NCBI GenBank assembly: GCA_900546115.1
Contig: URBQ01000015.1
Location: 1-57,886, forward strand
DNA: 57,886 bases
Source: an uncultured Collinsella sp.
GTDB lineage: Bacteria; Actinomycetota; Coriobacteriia; Coriobacteriales; Coriobacteriaceae
Direction of reading: 5' to 3'
Positions 17,622 through 25,892 of this stretch are shown piece by piece. How positions within the stretch are numbered: the first letter of the stretch is position 1; each line of letters begins with the position of its first letter. A program made the position numbers and the translations under genes. Below the pieces are notes generated by a model that saw nothing but the letters and a program-made list of their open reading frames with translations, did not search any database and had not been told where the DNA came from.

Positions 17622-18875
17622 ATGGCGCAGGAACACGATCTGTTTGATGACATTATCGAGATCAGTAAGGGTTTCGACTTTCTTAAAAACCCGCTTGGCG
17701 GTGTGACCGATGCACTCGATCCGTCAGCGCCGCAGTGGAATCCTGCCGACTACAAGGAGCGCCCGCGCGGCAATACCATTCCGTGCCTGACCTGCAAAAA
17801 CGAAAAGAGCGGCTGCACCGCGTGCATGGACGTGTGCCCGGTCAACGCTATCGAGGTCGAGGAAGACGCCATTGAGATCCTCGACTCCTGTCGCAAGTGC
17901 GGCCTGTGCGCCGCTGCCTGTCCGACCGAGGCGATCATCTCGCCGCGCCTGGCGCCCAAAAACCTGTATGACGATATCGTCTCTGCTGCTACGAGCCACG
18001 AGACTGCCTACGTTACCTGCACGCGTGCCCTTAAGCGCATGCCGCGCGAAAACGAGGTCGTCGTTGCCTGCGTGGGCGATATTACGGCCGAGACCTGGTT
18101 CTCGGTGCTGGCCGACTATCCCAACGTGAGCGTGTACCTGCCGTTGGGCGTGTGCGATAAATGCCGCAACACCGGTGGTGAGGACATTCTGGGCGAGGCG
18201 ATTGCGAAGGCCGAGGAGTGGTCTGGCACGGGTATGGGCCTGGAGGTCGACCCCAAGAGCCTCAAGTGCCATAAGCTTCGCGAGTACGAGCGCAAGGAGT
18301 ACATGGAAAAGATCGCTCGCACGACGGGCCTGACAGTGACCAAGCTCAACCCGGCGACGGCGGCGCTGGCCTCGGTGACGCAGAAGCTCAAAGCCCATCG
18401 TCATCAGATTACCCAGCTGGAGCGCACGCTCAACACCATGTGCGGCACCACGACGACCAAGCGTCGCCGTTCGCTCACGCACGGGCGGCAGCTGGTGCTC
18501 TCGACACTGCAGAACCATCCCGAGCTTGCCCAGAACATGCAGGTGAGCACGCCGGAATGCGATTTTGACAAGTGCACGTCGTGCGGCGAGTGCGTCAACG
18601 TGTGCCCCACGTTTGCCTGCGATTTGGTGGGAAGCGGCCGCTTTGCGTTGGAGTCCACGTATTGTTTAGGCTGTGGCGCCTGTGTCAAGGTTTGTCCCGA
18701 GCATGCGCTCAAGCTGGTTCAACACGACGCGTCCAATCTGGTTGTCGTCGACCCCGAGGCCGAGGAAAAGGCTGCCCAGAAGGCCAAGGCCCACGAAGAG
18801 GCGATGAAGGCCAAGGCCGAGGCAAAGGCCAAGCTCGACAAGATGCTCGACCAGGTGGAAAAGCTCGCGGACTAG
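17622..18875 (+). CDS. Multi-cluster 4Fe-4S ferredoxin-type protein
   Basis: 417 residues from the ATG of MAQEHDLFDD, preceded by GGGAGGGG. Two pairs of ferredoxin motifs: CTACMDVCP and CRKCGLCAAACP (about 70-105), and CTSCGECVNVCP and CLGCGACVKVCP (about 320-370). Between them is a domain with a CDKC motif and a long basic helix region. The C-terminus is an Ala/Lys/Glu-rich coiled coil of about 35 residues. No membrane segment or catalytic domain is seen, so it is probably a soluble electron carrier or the electron-transfer subunit of an unseen reductase. Not linked to an obvious partner. Confidence 0.8.
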   Translation: MAQEHDLFDDIIEISKGFDFLKNPLGGVTDALDPSAPQWNPADYKERPRGNTIPCLTCKNEKSGCTACMDVCPVNAIEVEEDAIEILDSCRKCGLCAAACPTEAIISPRLAPKNLYDDIVSAATSHETAYVTCTRALKRMPRENEVVVACVGDITAETWFSVLADYPNVSVYLPLGVCDKCRNTGGEDILGEAIAKAEEWSGTGMGLEVDPKSLKCHKLREYERKEYMEKIARTTGLTVTKLNPATAALASVTQKLKAHRHQITQLERTLNTMCGTTTTKRRRSLTHGRQLVLSTLQNHPELAQNMQVSTPECDFDKCTSCGECVNVCPTFACDLVGSGRFALESTYCLGCGACVKVCPEHALKLVQHDASNLVVVDPEAEEKAAQKAKAHEEAMKAKAEAKAKLDKMLDQVEKLAD

Positions 18876-18989
18876 CTGGCGACCCCAATCTCTGCTTCAT
18901 TTGCGCCGCCGTGGCGTCCGGGTTCGCCTGGATGCTGCGGCGGCGCTATACTTATGCAGTTTGAAGTACCTGTACCAAAAGGAGCTGTC

Positions 18990-20066
18990 GTGTCCCTTTC
19001 CATCGGTATCGTGGGCCTGCCCAACGTGGGCAAGTCGACGCTGTTCACCGCGCTTACCAAAAAAACCGGCCTTGCCGCCAACTACCCGTTTGCCACGATC
19101 GACCCCAACGTGGGTATCGTCGATGTGCCCGATAACCGCCTGCAAAAGCTCGCCGATATCGTCAACCCGGGCCGCATTGTGCCGGCTACGGTCGAGTTTG
19201 TCGACATCGCGGGCCTGGTGAAGGGTGCCAACGAGGGCGAGGGCTTGGGCAACCAGTTCTTGGCAAACATCCGCGAGACCGACGCCATCTGCGAGGTCGT
19301 GCGCTACTTTAAGGACCCCAACGTTATGCGCGAGGTGGGCCGCACGGGCGAGTTCGTCGATCCCGCCGGCGATGCCGACACTATCATGACCGAGCTCATC
19401 TTGGCCGACATGGGCACGCTCGAGAAGCAGCTGCCCAAGCTCGAGAAGGAGGTCAAGCGCGACAAGGAGCTCATGCCCAAGTTCGAGGTGGCCAAGCGTC
19501 TGCTTGCCTGGCTCAACGAGGGCAAGCGCGCCGCATCCATGGAGATGACCGACGAGGAGCGCGCCGCTGCCAAGGGCCTGTTCTTGCTCACCATGAAGCC
19601 CATTCTGTATGTGGCCAACGTAGACGAGGATATGCTCAACGAGGACCTGGCGCCCATCGACGGTGTCAAGCCGTTGCCCATCTGCGCCAAAATCGAGGCC
19701 GAGCTTTCCGAGCTCGATCCCGAGGACGCCGCCGACTACCTGGAGAGCCTGGGCCTGGAGCAGCCCGGTCTGGACGTGCTCGCGCAGGCCGCCTACAAGC
19801 TGCTTGGCCTGCAGTCGTTCTTTACGGCTGGCGAGATGGAGGTCAAGGCCTGGACGGTGCGTCAGGGCGCGACCGCCCCGCAGGCCGCCGGTGTCATCCA
19901 CACCGACTTTGAGCGCGGCTTTATTAAGGCCGAGGTCATTGGCTACGACGACTACATCGAGCTCGGTGGCGAGCAGGGCGCCAAGGCTGCCGGCAAGCTG
20001 CGTATTGAGGGCAAGGACTATGTCATGGCCGATGGCGACGTCGTGCACTTCCGCTTTAACGTATAA
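18990..20066 (+). CDS. ychF: Redox-regulated ATPase/GTPase YchF
   Basis: 358 residues, OBG-family nucleotide hydrolase that in other bacteria binds ribosomes and prefers ATP. Seen: GLPNVGKSTLFTALT (P-loop), NYPFATIDPNVG, DIAGLVKGANEGEGLGNQFL (switch II), a coiled-coil insert, and the C-terminal TGS domain with FFTAGEMEVKAWTV and GFIKAEVIGYDDY. The start is the GTG of VSLSIGIVG, because AAAAGGAG lies six bases upstream; the upstream ATG adds residues not typical of YchF. Confidence 0.95.
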   Translation: MSLSIGIVGLPNVGKSTLFTALTKKTGLAANYPFATIDPNVGIVDVPDNRLQKLADIVNPGRIVPATVEFVDIAGLVKGANEGEGLGNQFLANIRETDAICEVVRYFKDPNVMREVGRTGEFVDPAGDADTIMTELILADMGTLEKQLPKLEKEVKRDKELMPKFEVAKRLLAWLNEGKRAASMEMTDEERAAAKGLFLLTMKPILYVANVDEDMLNEDLAPIDGVKPLPICAKIEAELSELDPEDAADYLESLGLEQPGLDVLAQAAYKLLGLQSFFTAGEMEVKAWTVRQGATAPQAAGVIHTDFERGFIKAEVIGYDDYIELGGEQGAKAAGKLRIEGKDYVMADGDVVHFRFNV

Positions 20067-20077
20067 GGACGACGCAT

Positions 20078-20461
20078 ATGTTTAAATATGGCAAAAAAGC
20101 TGGCTACATGGGTATTGCGCTGCTCGTACTTGCGGTGATTCCGCTGGTGGTCGCAGCGTGTGTTATCCCCAACATTGGTCCCGAGGTAGCAACAAAGTTT
20201 AATGCTGCCGGCGAGGCGACGCGCTGGGGCAAGAGCTACGAGTTGCTGGCGCTGCCGGTGCTCAACTTGCTGCTGAGCGTGGCGACGTACTTTACGGCGG
20301 GACGCCAGGCAAAGAACAATGAGGAATCCGCCGCCATGGCGCGCATCGTGTGCGAGCGCTACCTGCGAAACGGCTGCATCACGGGTGTGTTTCTCAACGT
20401 AATCAACGTCTACTTTATGTATTCGGCGATTACCGGTATGGGCTTTGGCCTGGGCTTTTAG
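20078..20461 (+). CDS. DUF1648-type small membrane protein
   Basis: 127 residues with three predicted membrane helices (about 12-32, 54-75, 100-122). The stretch around PNIGPEVATKFNAAGEATRWG is typical of DUF1648, a domain seen in SdpI-like immunity and permease-like proteins; this copy has one unit only. It starts 11 bases after ychF and probably shares its transcript. Function not established. Confidence 0.7.
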   Translation: MFKYGKKAGYMGIALLVLAVIPLVVAACVIPNIGPEVATKFNAAGEATRWGKSYELLALPVLNLLLSVATYFTAGRQAKNNEESAAMARIVCERYLRNGCITGVFLNVINVYFMYSAITGMGFGLGF

Positions 20462-20470
20462 CTTGCGCCT

Positions 20471-20860
20471 TTAGGCAACGAGCCTGCAAGCATATTCGAT
20501 GGCTGCTGCGAGGCCGCCGCTCGATCGTGGTTGAAAGACTACATCGGCGGCGGCCTCGTTTTCGTATCCGGCACCGCGGAGGCAGAGCGCGATACCGGCT
20601 TCTAGAAGGAGCGGCAGGCCGCGTTGGCTGGTTGCGATTACGGCAGCCTGATTGAGCGGGCAGCTGTGCGTTTGGCATTGGATGGCAAGTTCACCTTGCG
20701 CCGGGCAAGGGACCAGAACGGCGGCGACGCGACTTGATAGCAATGCAAATGCTGTGCGCTCATCGGGCGAAAGGCATTCGGCTTCAACGACGACGAGCTT
20801 GGGCGGTGCGCTGTTTGTGCGAAGCGTAGTTCGGTGCATGCGGACCGAAGAACCCGACAT
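20471..20860 (-). CDS. Hypothetical protein, HAD-tail-like C-terminus
   Basis: 129 residues from the ATG of MSGSSVRMHR, which has AGGAG six bases upstream. Seven Cys residues or fewer, no signal or membrane helix. The last 40 residues (AGIALCLRGAGYENEAAADVVF...) loosely recall the end of Cof-type HAD phosphatases, where a Gly-Asn-Asp loop precedes an AAD-strand, but the catalytic parts are absent, so the protein would be at most a derived fragment. It is divergent from an XRE regulator across a perfect 26-bp palindrome, so it is probably that regulator's target. Confidence 0.6.
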   Translation of the reverse strand: MSGSSVRMHRTTLRTNSAPPKLVVVEAECLSPDERTAFALLSSRVAAVLVPCPAQGELAIQCQTHSCPLNQAAVIATSQRGLPLLLEAGIALCLRGAGYENEAAADVVFQPRSSGGLAAAIEYACRLVA

Positions 20861-20882
20861 AGAAAACTCCTGTGTATTCGGC

Positions 20883-20908
20883 AAAACGTAAACTATAGTT
20901 TACGTTTT
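20883..20908. promoter_or_regulatory. Perfect 26-bp palindrome between divergent genes
   Basis: Half-site AAAACGTAAACTA, mirrored exactly with no spacer. The centre contains TATAGT on both strands, which could serve as a -10 in either direction. It lies 22 bases from the minus-strand start and 28 bases from the plus-strand start. A likely operator for the XRE protein encoded next to it. Confidence 0.8.
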
Positions 20909-20936
20909 TGTTCAGCTCCATTTCAAACTCGGCTGC

Positions 20937-21155
20937 ATGGACGAACGTGCGAAACAGATTCTTGGCAGGCGGGTCGAAGAGACACGCAGGGACCTTGGTA
21001 TCTCCAAGGTTGATTTTTGTGTGGCGACAGGAATCAGCCGACCCTACCTCGACCGAATCGAAGATGGGACGGCAAATTTCACGCTCAAGGTTCTATTTAA
21101 GATCGCACCCGCACTCGGCATGACGGTGTCAGAGCTTCTCGAGGGCATCGAATAG
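20937..21155 (+). CDS. XRE-family helix-turn-helix regulator
   Basis: 72 residues, almost only a HTH_3 domain: GRRVEETRRDLGISKVDFCVATGISRPYLDRIEDGTANFTLKVLFKIA carries the helix-turn-helix (split here across helices 2 and 3). Size is close to that of restriction-modification controller proteins and phage Cro-like proteins. There is no clear ribosome binding site before the ATG (CTCGGCTGC), so translation may be weak. No methylase or nuclease is next to it. Probably represses its own and the divergent promoter through the palindrome. Confidence 0.85.
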   Translation: MDERAKQILGRRVEETRRDLGISKVDFCVATGISRPYLDRIEDGTANFTLKVLFKIAPALGMTVSELLEGIE

Positions 21156-21177
21156 GGGATACTCGTCGACAACTGAA

Positions 21178-22191
21178 TTACGCCATCGGGATGCGGTCGT
21201 GGTTGACTTGGCTGTAGAACAGGCGCTGGATCTCGGCGGCATCGCGTGACTGGCCGAGCGCCCACATGGTCTTGGCCACGAGCGTCTCGGTGGTCATGTC
21301 GTCGCCGCGCAAAATGCCCGGATGATCGGCGTAGGCACGGCCGACCTCATAAACACCCAGGTCAAGGCCCTCTTCGGGGACCTGCGTGGTCATAACGACG
21401 GTGCGGCCCGAATCGACCCAGCGGAAAATCGCCTCTTGGAACGACTCGCCCGACTCGCCAAACTCGGGGATACCGCCAATGCCAAAGGTCTCCAGGATTA
21501 CAGCATCGTAGCTGTCGGCAAGGGCGTCCAGGATACCCGGGTTCACGCCAGGCGTTAGCTTAAGGACAAATACGCGCGGGTCGATGCTGTCGTAGAAACG
21601 CACCGGGTTTTCGCCCTGATGCGTGCCGTGAAGCCCGTTGCGCACGATGCGGTCGTTGCGGATATAGGCGATAGGCGGATAGTTGACGCTAATGAACGCG
21701 TTAAAGCTCATGGTGCGCTGTTTGCGGGCGCGCGTGCCGGCAATGGCTACGCCGCCAAACACGATTGAGACGTCGTGCGAGTGCTCGTCGAGCGCATAAA
21801 GCAGGCTCTGGTACAGGTTGAGCTTGGCGTCGGTAAAGGGATTGCCCATGGGCTTTTGCGAGCCGGTGAGTACGATGGGCTTGGGGCTGTCCTGAATCAG
21901 GTAGGAAAGCGCCGCCGCGGTGTAGCTCATGGTGTCGGTGCCGTGCAGAATCACGAAGCCGTCGTGGTCGGCATAACCCTCGACGATGACGTCGCGGATA
22001 CGCATCCAGTCACTGGGGCGCATATTGGTGCTGTCGATGTTCATGGGCTGTACCACGTCGAGCTCGCAGAGGCCCGAGATCTCGGGGACGCTCTGGGCGA
22101 GTTCCTCACCGGTCAGGGCGGGGGAGAGGCCGTTGCCGTCCTCGGTCGATGCGATGGTGCCGCCCGTGGCGATGAGAAGGATGCGCTTCAT
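21178..22191 (-). CDS. L-asparaginase, cytoplasmic type I-like
   Basis: 337 residues. Hydrolyses asparagine to aspartate and ammonia. Catalytic Thr residues are in ATGGTIAS (about 9-16) and the HGTDTMSYTAAALSY loop, with the LTGSQKPM strand that follows. There is no signal peptide, which fits the type I, low-affinity cytoplasmic form. The start is the ATG of MKRILLIATGG with a GGAAT site upstream; an in-frame extension of 24 residues is unsupported. Transcribed towards the XRE gene and divergent from guaA. Confidence 0.93.
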   Translation of the reverse strand: MKRILLIATGGTIASTEDGNGLSPALTGEELAQSVPEISGLCELDVVQPMNIDSTNMRPSDWMRIRDVIVEGYADHDGFVILHGTDTMSYTAAALSYLIQDSPKPIVLTGSQKPMGNPFTDAKLNLYQSLLYALDEHSHDVSIVFGGVAIAGTRARKQRTMSFNAFISVNYPPIAYIRNDRIVRNGLHGTHQGENPVRFYDSIDPRVFVLKLTPGVNPGILDALADSYDAVILETFGIGGIPEFGESGESFQEAIFRWVDSGRTVVMTTQVPEEGLDLGVYEVGRAYADHPGILRGDDMTTETLVAKTMWALGQSRDAAEIQRLFYSQVNHDRIPMA

Positions 22192-22458
22192 GCTGGTATT
22201 CCTATCGTATTTGCCGCCGCAGAGGCGGAGTCGTTCGGCAGTATTGTGGCACAGGGCGTCCAATGTTCAAACGTAATACATCATCTGTAACGTATAGTAA
22301 CACTTCAATTGCCGTCAAATAAGGGCCCAGGTCGTGCGTTTGCCGTGCGCTGATGGCTGCGAGGGACGAGAAACCCCATATAACGTGTACACTATGAAAG
22401 TTATTTTCGTTCATTCACGCGGGTGGGCACCGGCTCCCCGCCAACAGGAGGGGAAACC

Positions 22459-24057
22459 ATGGATCAAAAGGCTTCCGCAAAGGTCCTCGTACTCGACTTT
22501 GGTGCGCAGTACGGTCAGCTCATTGCCCGTCGCGTCCGCGACCTCAACGTGTATTCCGAGATTGTCCCCTGCGACATCTCGGCCGACGAGATTCGCGAGA
22601 TGAACGCCTCTGCGCTCATCCTTTCCGGCGGCCCGGCTTCTGTGTATGCCGAGGACGCTCCGTCCATCGACCCCGCCATCTTTGACCTGGGCCTTCCCGT
22701 CCTGGGCTTTTGCTACGGCCATCAGATCACGGCCGTGACGCTCGGCGGCAAGGTCGGTCACTCCGAGGTGGGCGAGTACGGCCGCGCCACTATTACGCGC
22801 ACTGCCGGCGCCAAGCTCTTTAACTCCACGCCCATGGAGCAGACCGTGTGGATGAGCCACCGCGACGCCGTGTCCGAGGTGCCCGAGGGCTTTACCGTTA
22901 CCGCCAGCACCGACGTGTGCCCGGTTGCCGCCATGGAGTGCGTCGAGCGCAAGATTTTCACCACGCAGTTCCACCCCGAGGTCAAGCATTCCGAGTACGG
23001 TCAGCAGCTGCTGAGCAACTTCCTGTTTGAGATCTGCGGCCTGGAGCCCAACTGGAGCATGGACAACCTGGTCGAGACCATGACGGCCGAGTTTCGCGAG
23101 AAGGTCGGCGACGACCGCGTGATTCTGGCCCTGTCCGGTGGCGTCGACTCCTCCGTCGTGGCTGCGCTGGGCGCTCGCGCCGTGGGCAAGCAGATGACCT
23201 GCGTGTTCATCAACCACGGTCTGCTGCGCAAGGGTGAGCCTGAGCAGGTGGAGGAGGTCTTCACCAAGCAGTTTGACGTCGACTTTATTCACGTCCACGC
23301 CGAGGACCGTTATGCCGAGCTTCTGGCCGGCGTGACCGAGCCCGAGGAGAAGCGCCGCATCATCGGTACGCAGTTCTGGAAAGAGTTCTTCGCCGTGGCG
23401 CAGCAGCTCGAGACCGATGGCAAGCCGGTCAAGTACCTGGCTCAGGGCACCATCTACCCCGACATCATCGAGTCTGGCGCTCGCAAGACGGGCGGCAAGA
23501 CGGCCACCATCAAGAGTCATCACAACCTGATCCCGTTCCCCGAGGGTGTGCACTTCGACCTTATTGAGCCGCTCGATCACTTCTTTAAGGACGAGGTCCG
23601 CGCGCTTGGTTTGGCACTTGGCCTGCCGGGTCATATCGTGTTCCGCCAGCCTTTCCCGGGCCCGGGTCTGGCCATCCGCATCATCGGCGCGGTCGACAAG
23701 GAGAAGCTCGAGATCCTCAAGAATGCCGACGCCATCGTGCGCGAGGAGCTCGATGCCTACAACCAGCGCCTGTTTGAGCAGACCGGCGAGCGCAACTCCG
23801 AGCACAGCTGCTGGCAGTATTTTGCGGTCCTGCCCGACATCAAGTCCGTTGGCGTTATGGGCGACGAGCGCACCTATCAGCGCCCGATCATCTTGCGCGC
23901 CGTGGAGTCCAGCGACGCCATGACCGCCGACTGGGCCAAGCTGCCCTACGACGTCCTGGCCCGCATCTCGGGCCGCATCGTGGCCGAGGTTCCCGGTGCC
24001 AACCGCGTGTGCTACGACATCACGTCCAAGCCGCCGGCGACCATCGAGTTTGAGTAG
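22459..24057 (+). CDS. guaA: GMP synthase, glutamine-hydrolysing, bifunctional
   Basis: 532 residues. Converts XMP to GMP with glutamine and ATP. N-terminal class I amidotransferase: VLDFGAQYGQ, nucleophile in LGFCYGHQI, and FHPEV with the catalytic His. ATP pyrophosphatase domain: ALSGGVDSSVVAAL (P-loop), QGTIYPDIIES. C-terminal dimerisation domain: RQPFPGPGLAIR and KPPATIEFE. AGGAGGGG precedes the ATG. A second, amidotransferase-free homologue is encoded at 45779. A strong hairpin follows the stop. Confidence 0.96.
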   Translation: MDQKASAKVLVLDFGAQYGQLIARRVRDLNVYSEIVPCDISADEIREMNASALILSGGPASVYAEDAPSIDPAIFDLGLPVLGFCYGHQITAVTLGGKVGHSEVGEYGRATITRTAGAKLFNSTPMEQTVWMSHRDAVSEVPEGFTVTASTDVCPVAAMECVERKIFTTQFHPEVKHSEYGQQLLSNFLFEICGLEPNWSMDNLVETMTAEFREKVGDDRVILALSGGVDSSVVAALGARAVGKQMTCVFINHGLLRKGEPEQVEEVFTKQFDVDFIHVHAEDRYAELLAGVTEPEEKRRIIGTQFWKEFFAVAQQLETDGKPVKYLAQGTIYPDIIESGARKTGGKTATIKSHHNLIPFPEGVHFDLIEPLDHFFKDEVRALGLALGLPGHIVFRQPFPGPGLAIRIIGAVDKEKLEILKNADAIVREELDAYNQRLFEQTGERNSEHSCWQYFAVLPDIKSVGVMGDERTYQRPIILRAVESSDAMTADWAKLPYDVLARISGRIVAEVPGANRVCYDITSKPPATIEFE

Positions 24058-24091
24058 TTAAAATATGTGCAATTTACGTGCATGAAAACCT

Positions 24092-24133
24092 AGATAGCAC
24101 CCATGGCGCACTGCATCATGGGTGCTATCTTTG
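24092..24133 (+). terminator. Terminator of guaA
   Basis: AGATAGCACCCATG and CATGGGTGCTATCT, 14-base arms with an 11-base loop, followed by TTG. The T-run is short, but the stem is strong. Confidence 0.75.
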
Positions 24134-24268
24134 TATATGGGAGCGGGTCACGGCATATTCCAGTCGCCACGTGACGGATATCCGCCACACCATGACGGAT
24201 TCCAGGAACATACCGCCTGCCGCGCGTGCAATCGCCGTATTGCGCACACACGAGGCAAGGAGGTCCGC

Positions 24269-24490
24269 ATGGAGACAGTTAACGTCACCGTACGCATGGA
24301 GAGGCAGACGAGGGACGACGCTGCGAAGCTCTTCTCGAAGCTCGGCATCAGCACCACCCAGGCGATCAACATGTTCCTCAAGCAGGCCGTGAGGGAGCAG
24401 AGGACACCCTTCGAGGTCTGGATTCGCGGCAATTTTGAGACTGGATGCAAGTGGGACAAACTGAGGCAAACTGGAACGAACTGGAGATAG
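24269..24490 (+). CDS. RelB/DinJ-type antitoxin with altered C-terminus
   Basis: 73 residues; AAGGAGGTCCGC precedes the ATG. Residues 1-50 are a normal RelB/DinJ ribbon-helix-helix domain (TVRMERQTRDDAAKLFSKLGISTTQAINMF and PFEV). From residue 51, exactly at base 24419, the sequence is that of the ~100-bp repeat, ending WDKLRQTGTNWR and a stop. The toxin-neutralising tail of DinJ-like proteins is therefore missing or replaced, and no RelE/YafQ toxin gene follows. Probably a broken toxin-antitoxin pair cut by arrival of the repeat-bounded cassette. DNA binding could persist. Confidence 0.75.
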   Translation: METVNVTVRMERQTRDDAAKLFSKLGISTTQAINMFLKQAVREQRTPFEVWIRGNFETGCKWDKLRQTGTNWR

Positions 24491-24515
24491 TTTCTAACTA
24501 TTGAGTGGGATTAGA
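24419..24515. repeat. Direct repeat, copy 1 (5' edge of the KAP/DUF262 cassette)
   Basis: Matches 28112-28218. It begins TGGATTCGCGGC and holds tandem 10-11-base units of the form AACTGGNNCA (three here), then a small stem ATAGTT-TCT-AACTAT, then ATTGAGTGGGATTAGA. It runs from codon 51 of the antitoxin to just before the KAP gene start. Confidence 0.85.
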
Positions 24516-24524
24516 GTAAGTAAC

Positions 24525-25883
24525 ATGCGAAGAATCGATTCAGCACCTACACGCGACATCCTTGTTAAGCTGCTGCACAACGACGCCCTCGGGAGGAATG
24601 GAGATCTCGCCGAGTTTGCCGGGATACTCAAATCCATCGAAGGCGGGTTTTCCCTGTTCGTCGACGCTGATTGGGGAAGCGGGAAGACATTCTTCGTTAG
24701 ACAGGTGGCCTGCATCCTTGAAGAGGTTAATCCTTTTCTTGAGTCTCACGGAGACCTCGACGGATTGCTTGACAACAATCGCGAGCTTGCACCCTATATG
24801 GAGCTGAACAGCTTCTTGCCCGTATACTACAACGCCTGGGAAAATGACCATTGGGATGATCCGCTGCCTTCGATTGCAGCATCTATAGCCCTCCAAGGCG
24901 ATGCATGCGCCTCTTTTCGCAGTGACACCGAAGCTGGCGAAAAGATTGCCGGAACACTCGACGCCATATTGGGGGTCTTTGGACATGGCGGAGCCAGCTC
25001 TTTAAGAGACGCTTTTTCGGGCAGAGATTTAATCCAGGCTTATCGTGACAGAGAAACGCTAAGGTCCTCTGTTTCAAACCTGGTAGATGTAGCTCTCCCT
25101 GAAAAAGCCAACACATTGCTTCTCATTGTCGATGAGCTCGATCGTTGCCGTCCTTCTTTTGCAATGAAGGTGCTCGAGCAGTTGAAGAATCTGTTTACAG
25201 ATGATCGAGTAGTCATCGTGTATTCGGTCAACGCCAATCAACTATCACATGTTGTTGAAGGCATGTATGGGCAAGGTTTTGACGGCCGACGTTATTTGTC
25301 GCGTTTCTACGATCTAACCATCCCTCTAAGAAAGGTCGATAGCTTTAAGCAGCTAGAAGCGAACGGCTTCATAAAAACCTCCAACCGCTTTGACGTAATT
25401 GCGTATGAGCTTGCAGAGGCATACGGAATGACGATGAGGGACGCCAACAGGTATCTGACTGAGCTTTTCAGAGTTCGCCCTTTAGTATTGGAAAGCCGCG
25501 ATGGATTTGTAGACGACCGGGTTCGAGCGTTTGCCGATGCCGGCCTGGTCCCGACTATGCTCGCCTTGAAAGTATTTGACGCCGACGCGTTTGCCTCTGT
25601 GGTTCAGAAATTTGAAATTGAGCCTCTTTATCATGCATTCTCTAAGAGCGAAGCGGCGATGGAGTTTATGGATGCAACATGGGGGTCGTACATAAAGTTC
25701 GAGGAGGGAAAGACCCCTTCCGACGAAGACAAGGTAGGTGCAAGGCACGAGCTCCTCGAGACCTTGGTCTACATGATTTGGTGCAAAGACAGAAACAATT
25801 CTAAATACCAGCATTCCTATCAAGTTCTTATTGGAAGAAGCTGGGGATTTGACTCGCTCCCGCGTTTAGCAAAGATTATCTAG
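24525..25883 (+). CDS. KAP-family P-loop NTPase
   Basis: 452 residues from the ATG of MRRIDSAP. P-loop DWGSGKT near 49-55 and Walker B LLLIVDELDRC near 196-206 are in the KAP style, as is the YNAWENDHWDDP segment between them. KAP NTPases usually carry membrane helices; none is obvious here, so this is a soluble form. The F-plasmid phage-exclusion protein PifA belongs to the same family. The stop is 9 bases from the DUF262 gene, whose ribosome binding site overlaps this stop, so they form one operon. The ribosome site of this gene is weak (GAGTAAGTAAC). A TTG start at 24501 is possible. Confidence 0.8.
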   Translation: MRRIDSAPTRDILVKLLHNDALGRNGDLAEFAGILKSIEGGFSLFVDADWGSGKTFFVRQVACILEEVNPFLESHGDLDGLLDNNRELAPYMELNSFLPVYYNAWENDHWDDPLPSIAASIALQGDACASFRSDTEAGEKIAGTLDAILGVFGHGGASSLRDAFSGRDLIQAYRDRETLRSSVSNLVDVALPEKANTLLLIVDELDRCRPSFAMKVLEQLKNLFTDDRVVIVYSVNANQLSHVVEGMYGQGFDGRRYLSRFYDLTIPLRKVDSFKQLEANGFIKTSNRFDVIAYELAEAYGMTMRDANRYLTELFRVRPLVLESRDGFVDDRVRAFADAGLVPTMLALKVFDADAFASVVQKFEIEPLYHAFSKSEAAMEFMDATWGSYIKFEEGKTPSDEDKVGARHELLETLVYMIWCKDRNNSKYQHSYQVLIGRSWGFDSLPRLAKII

Positions 25884-25892
25884 GAGTAACAG

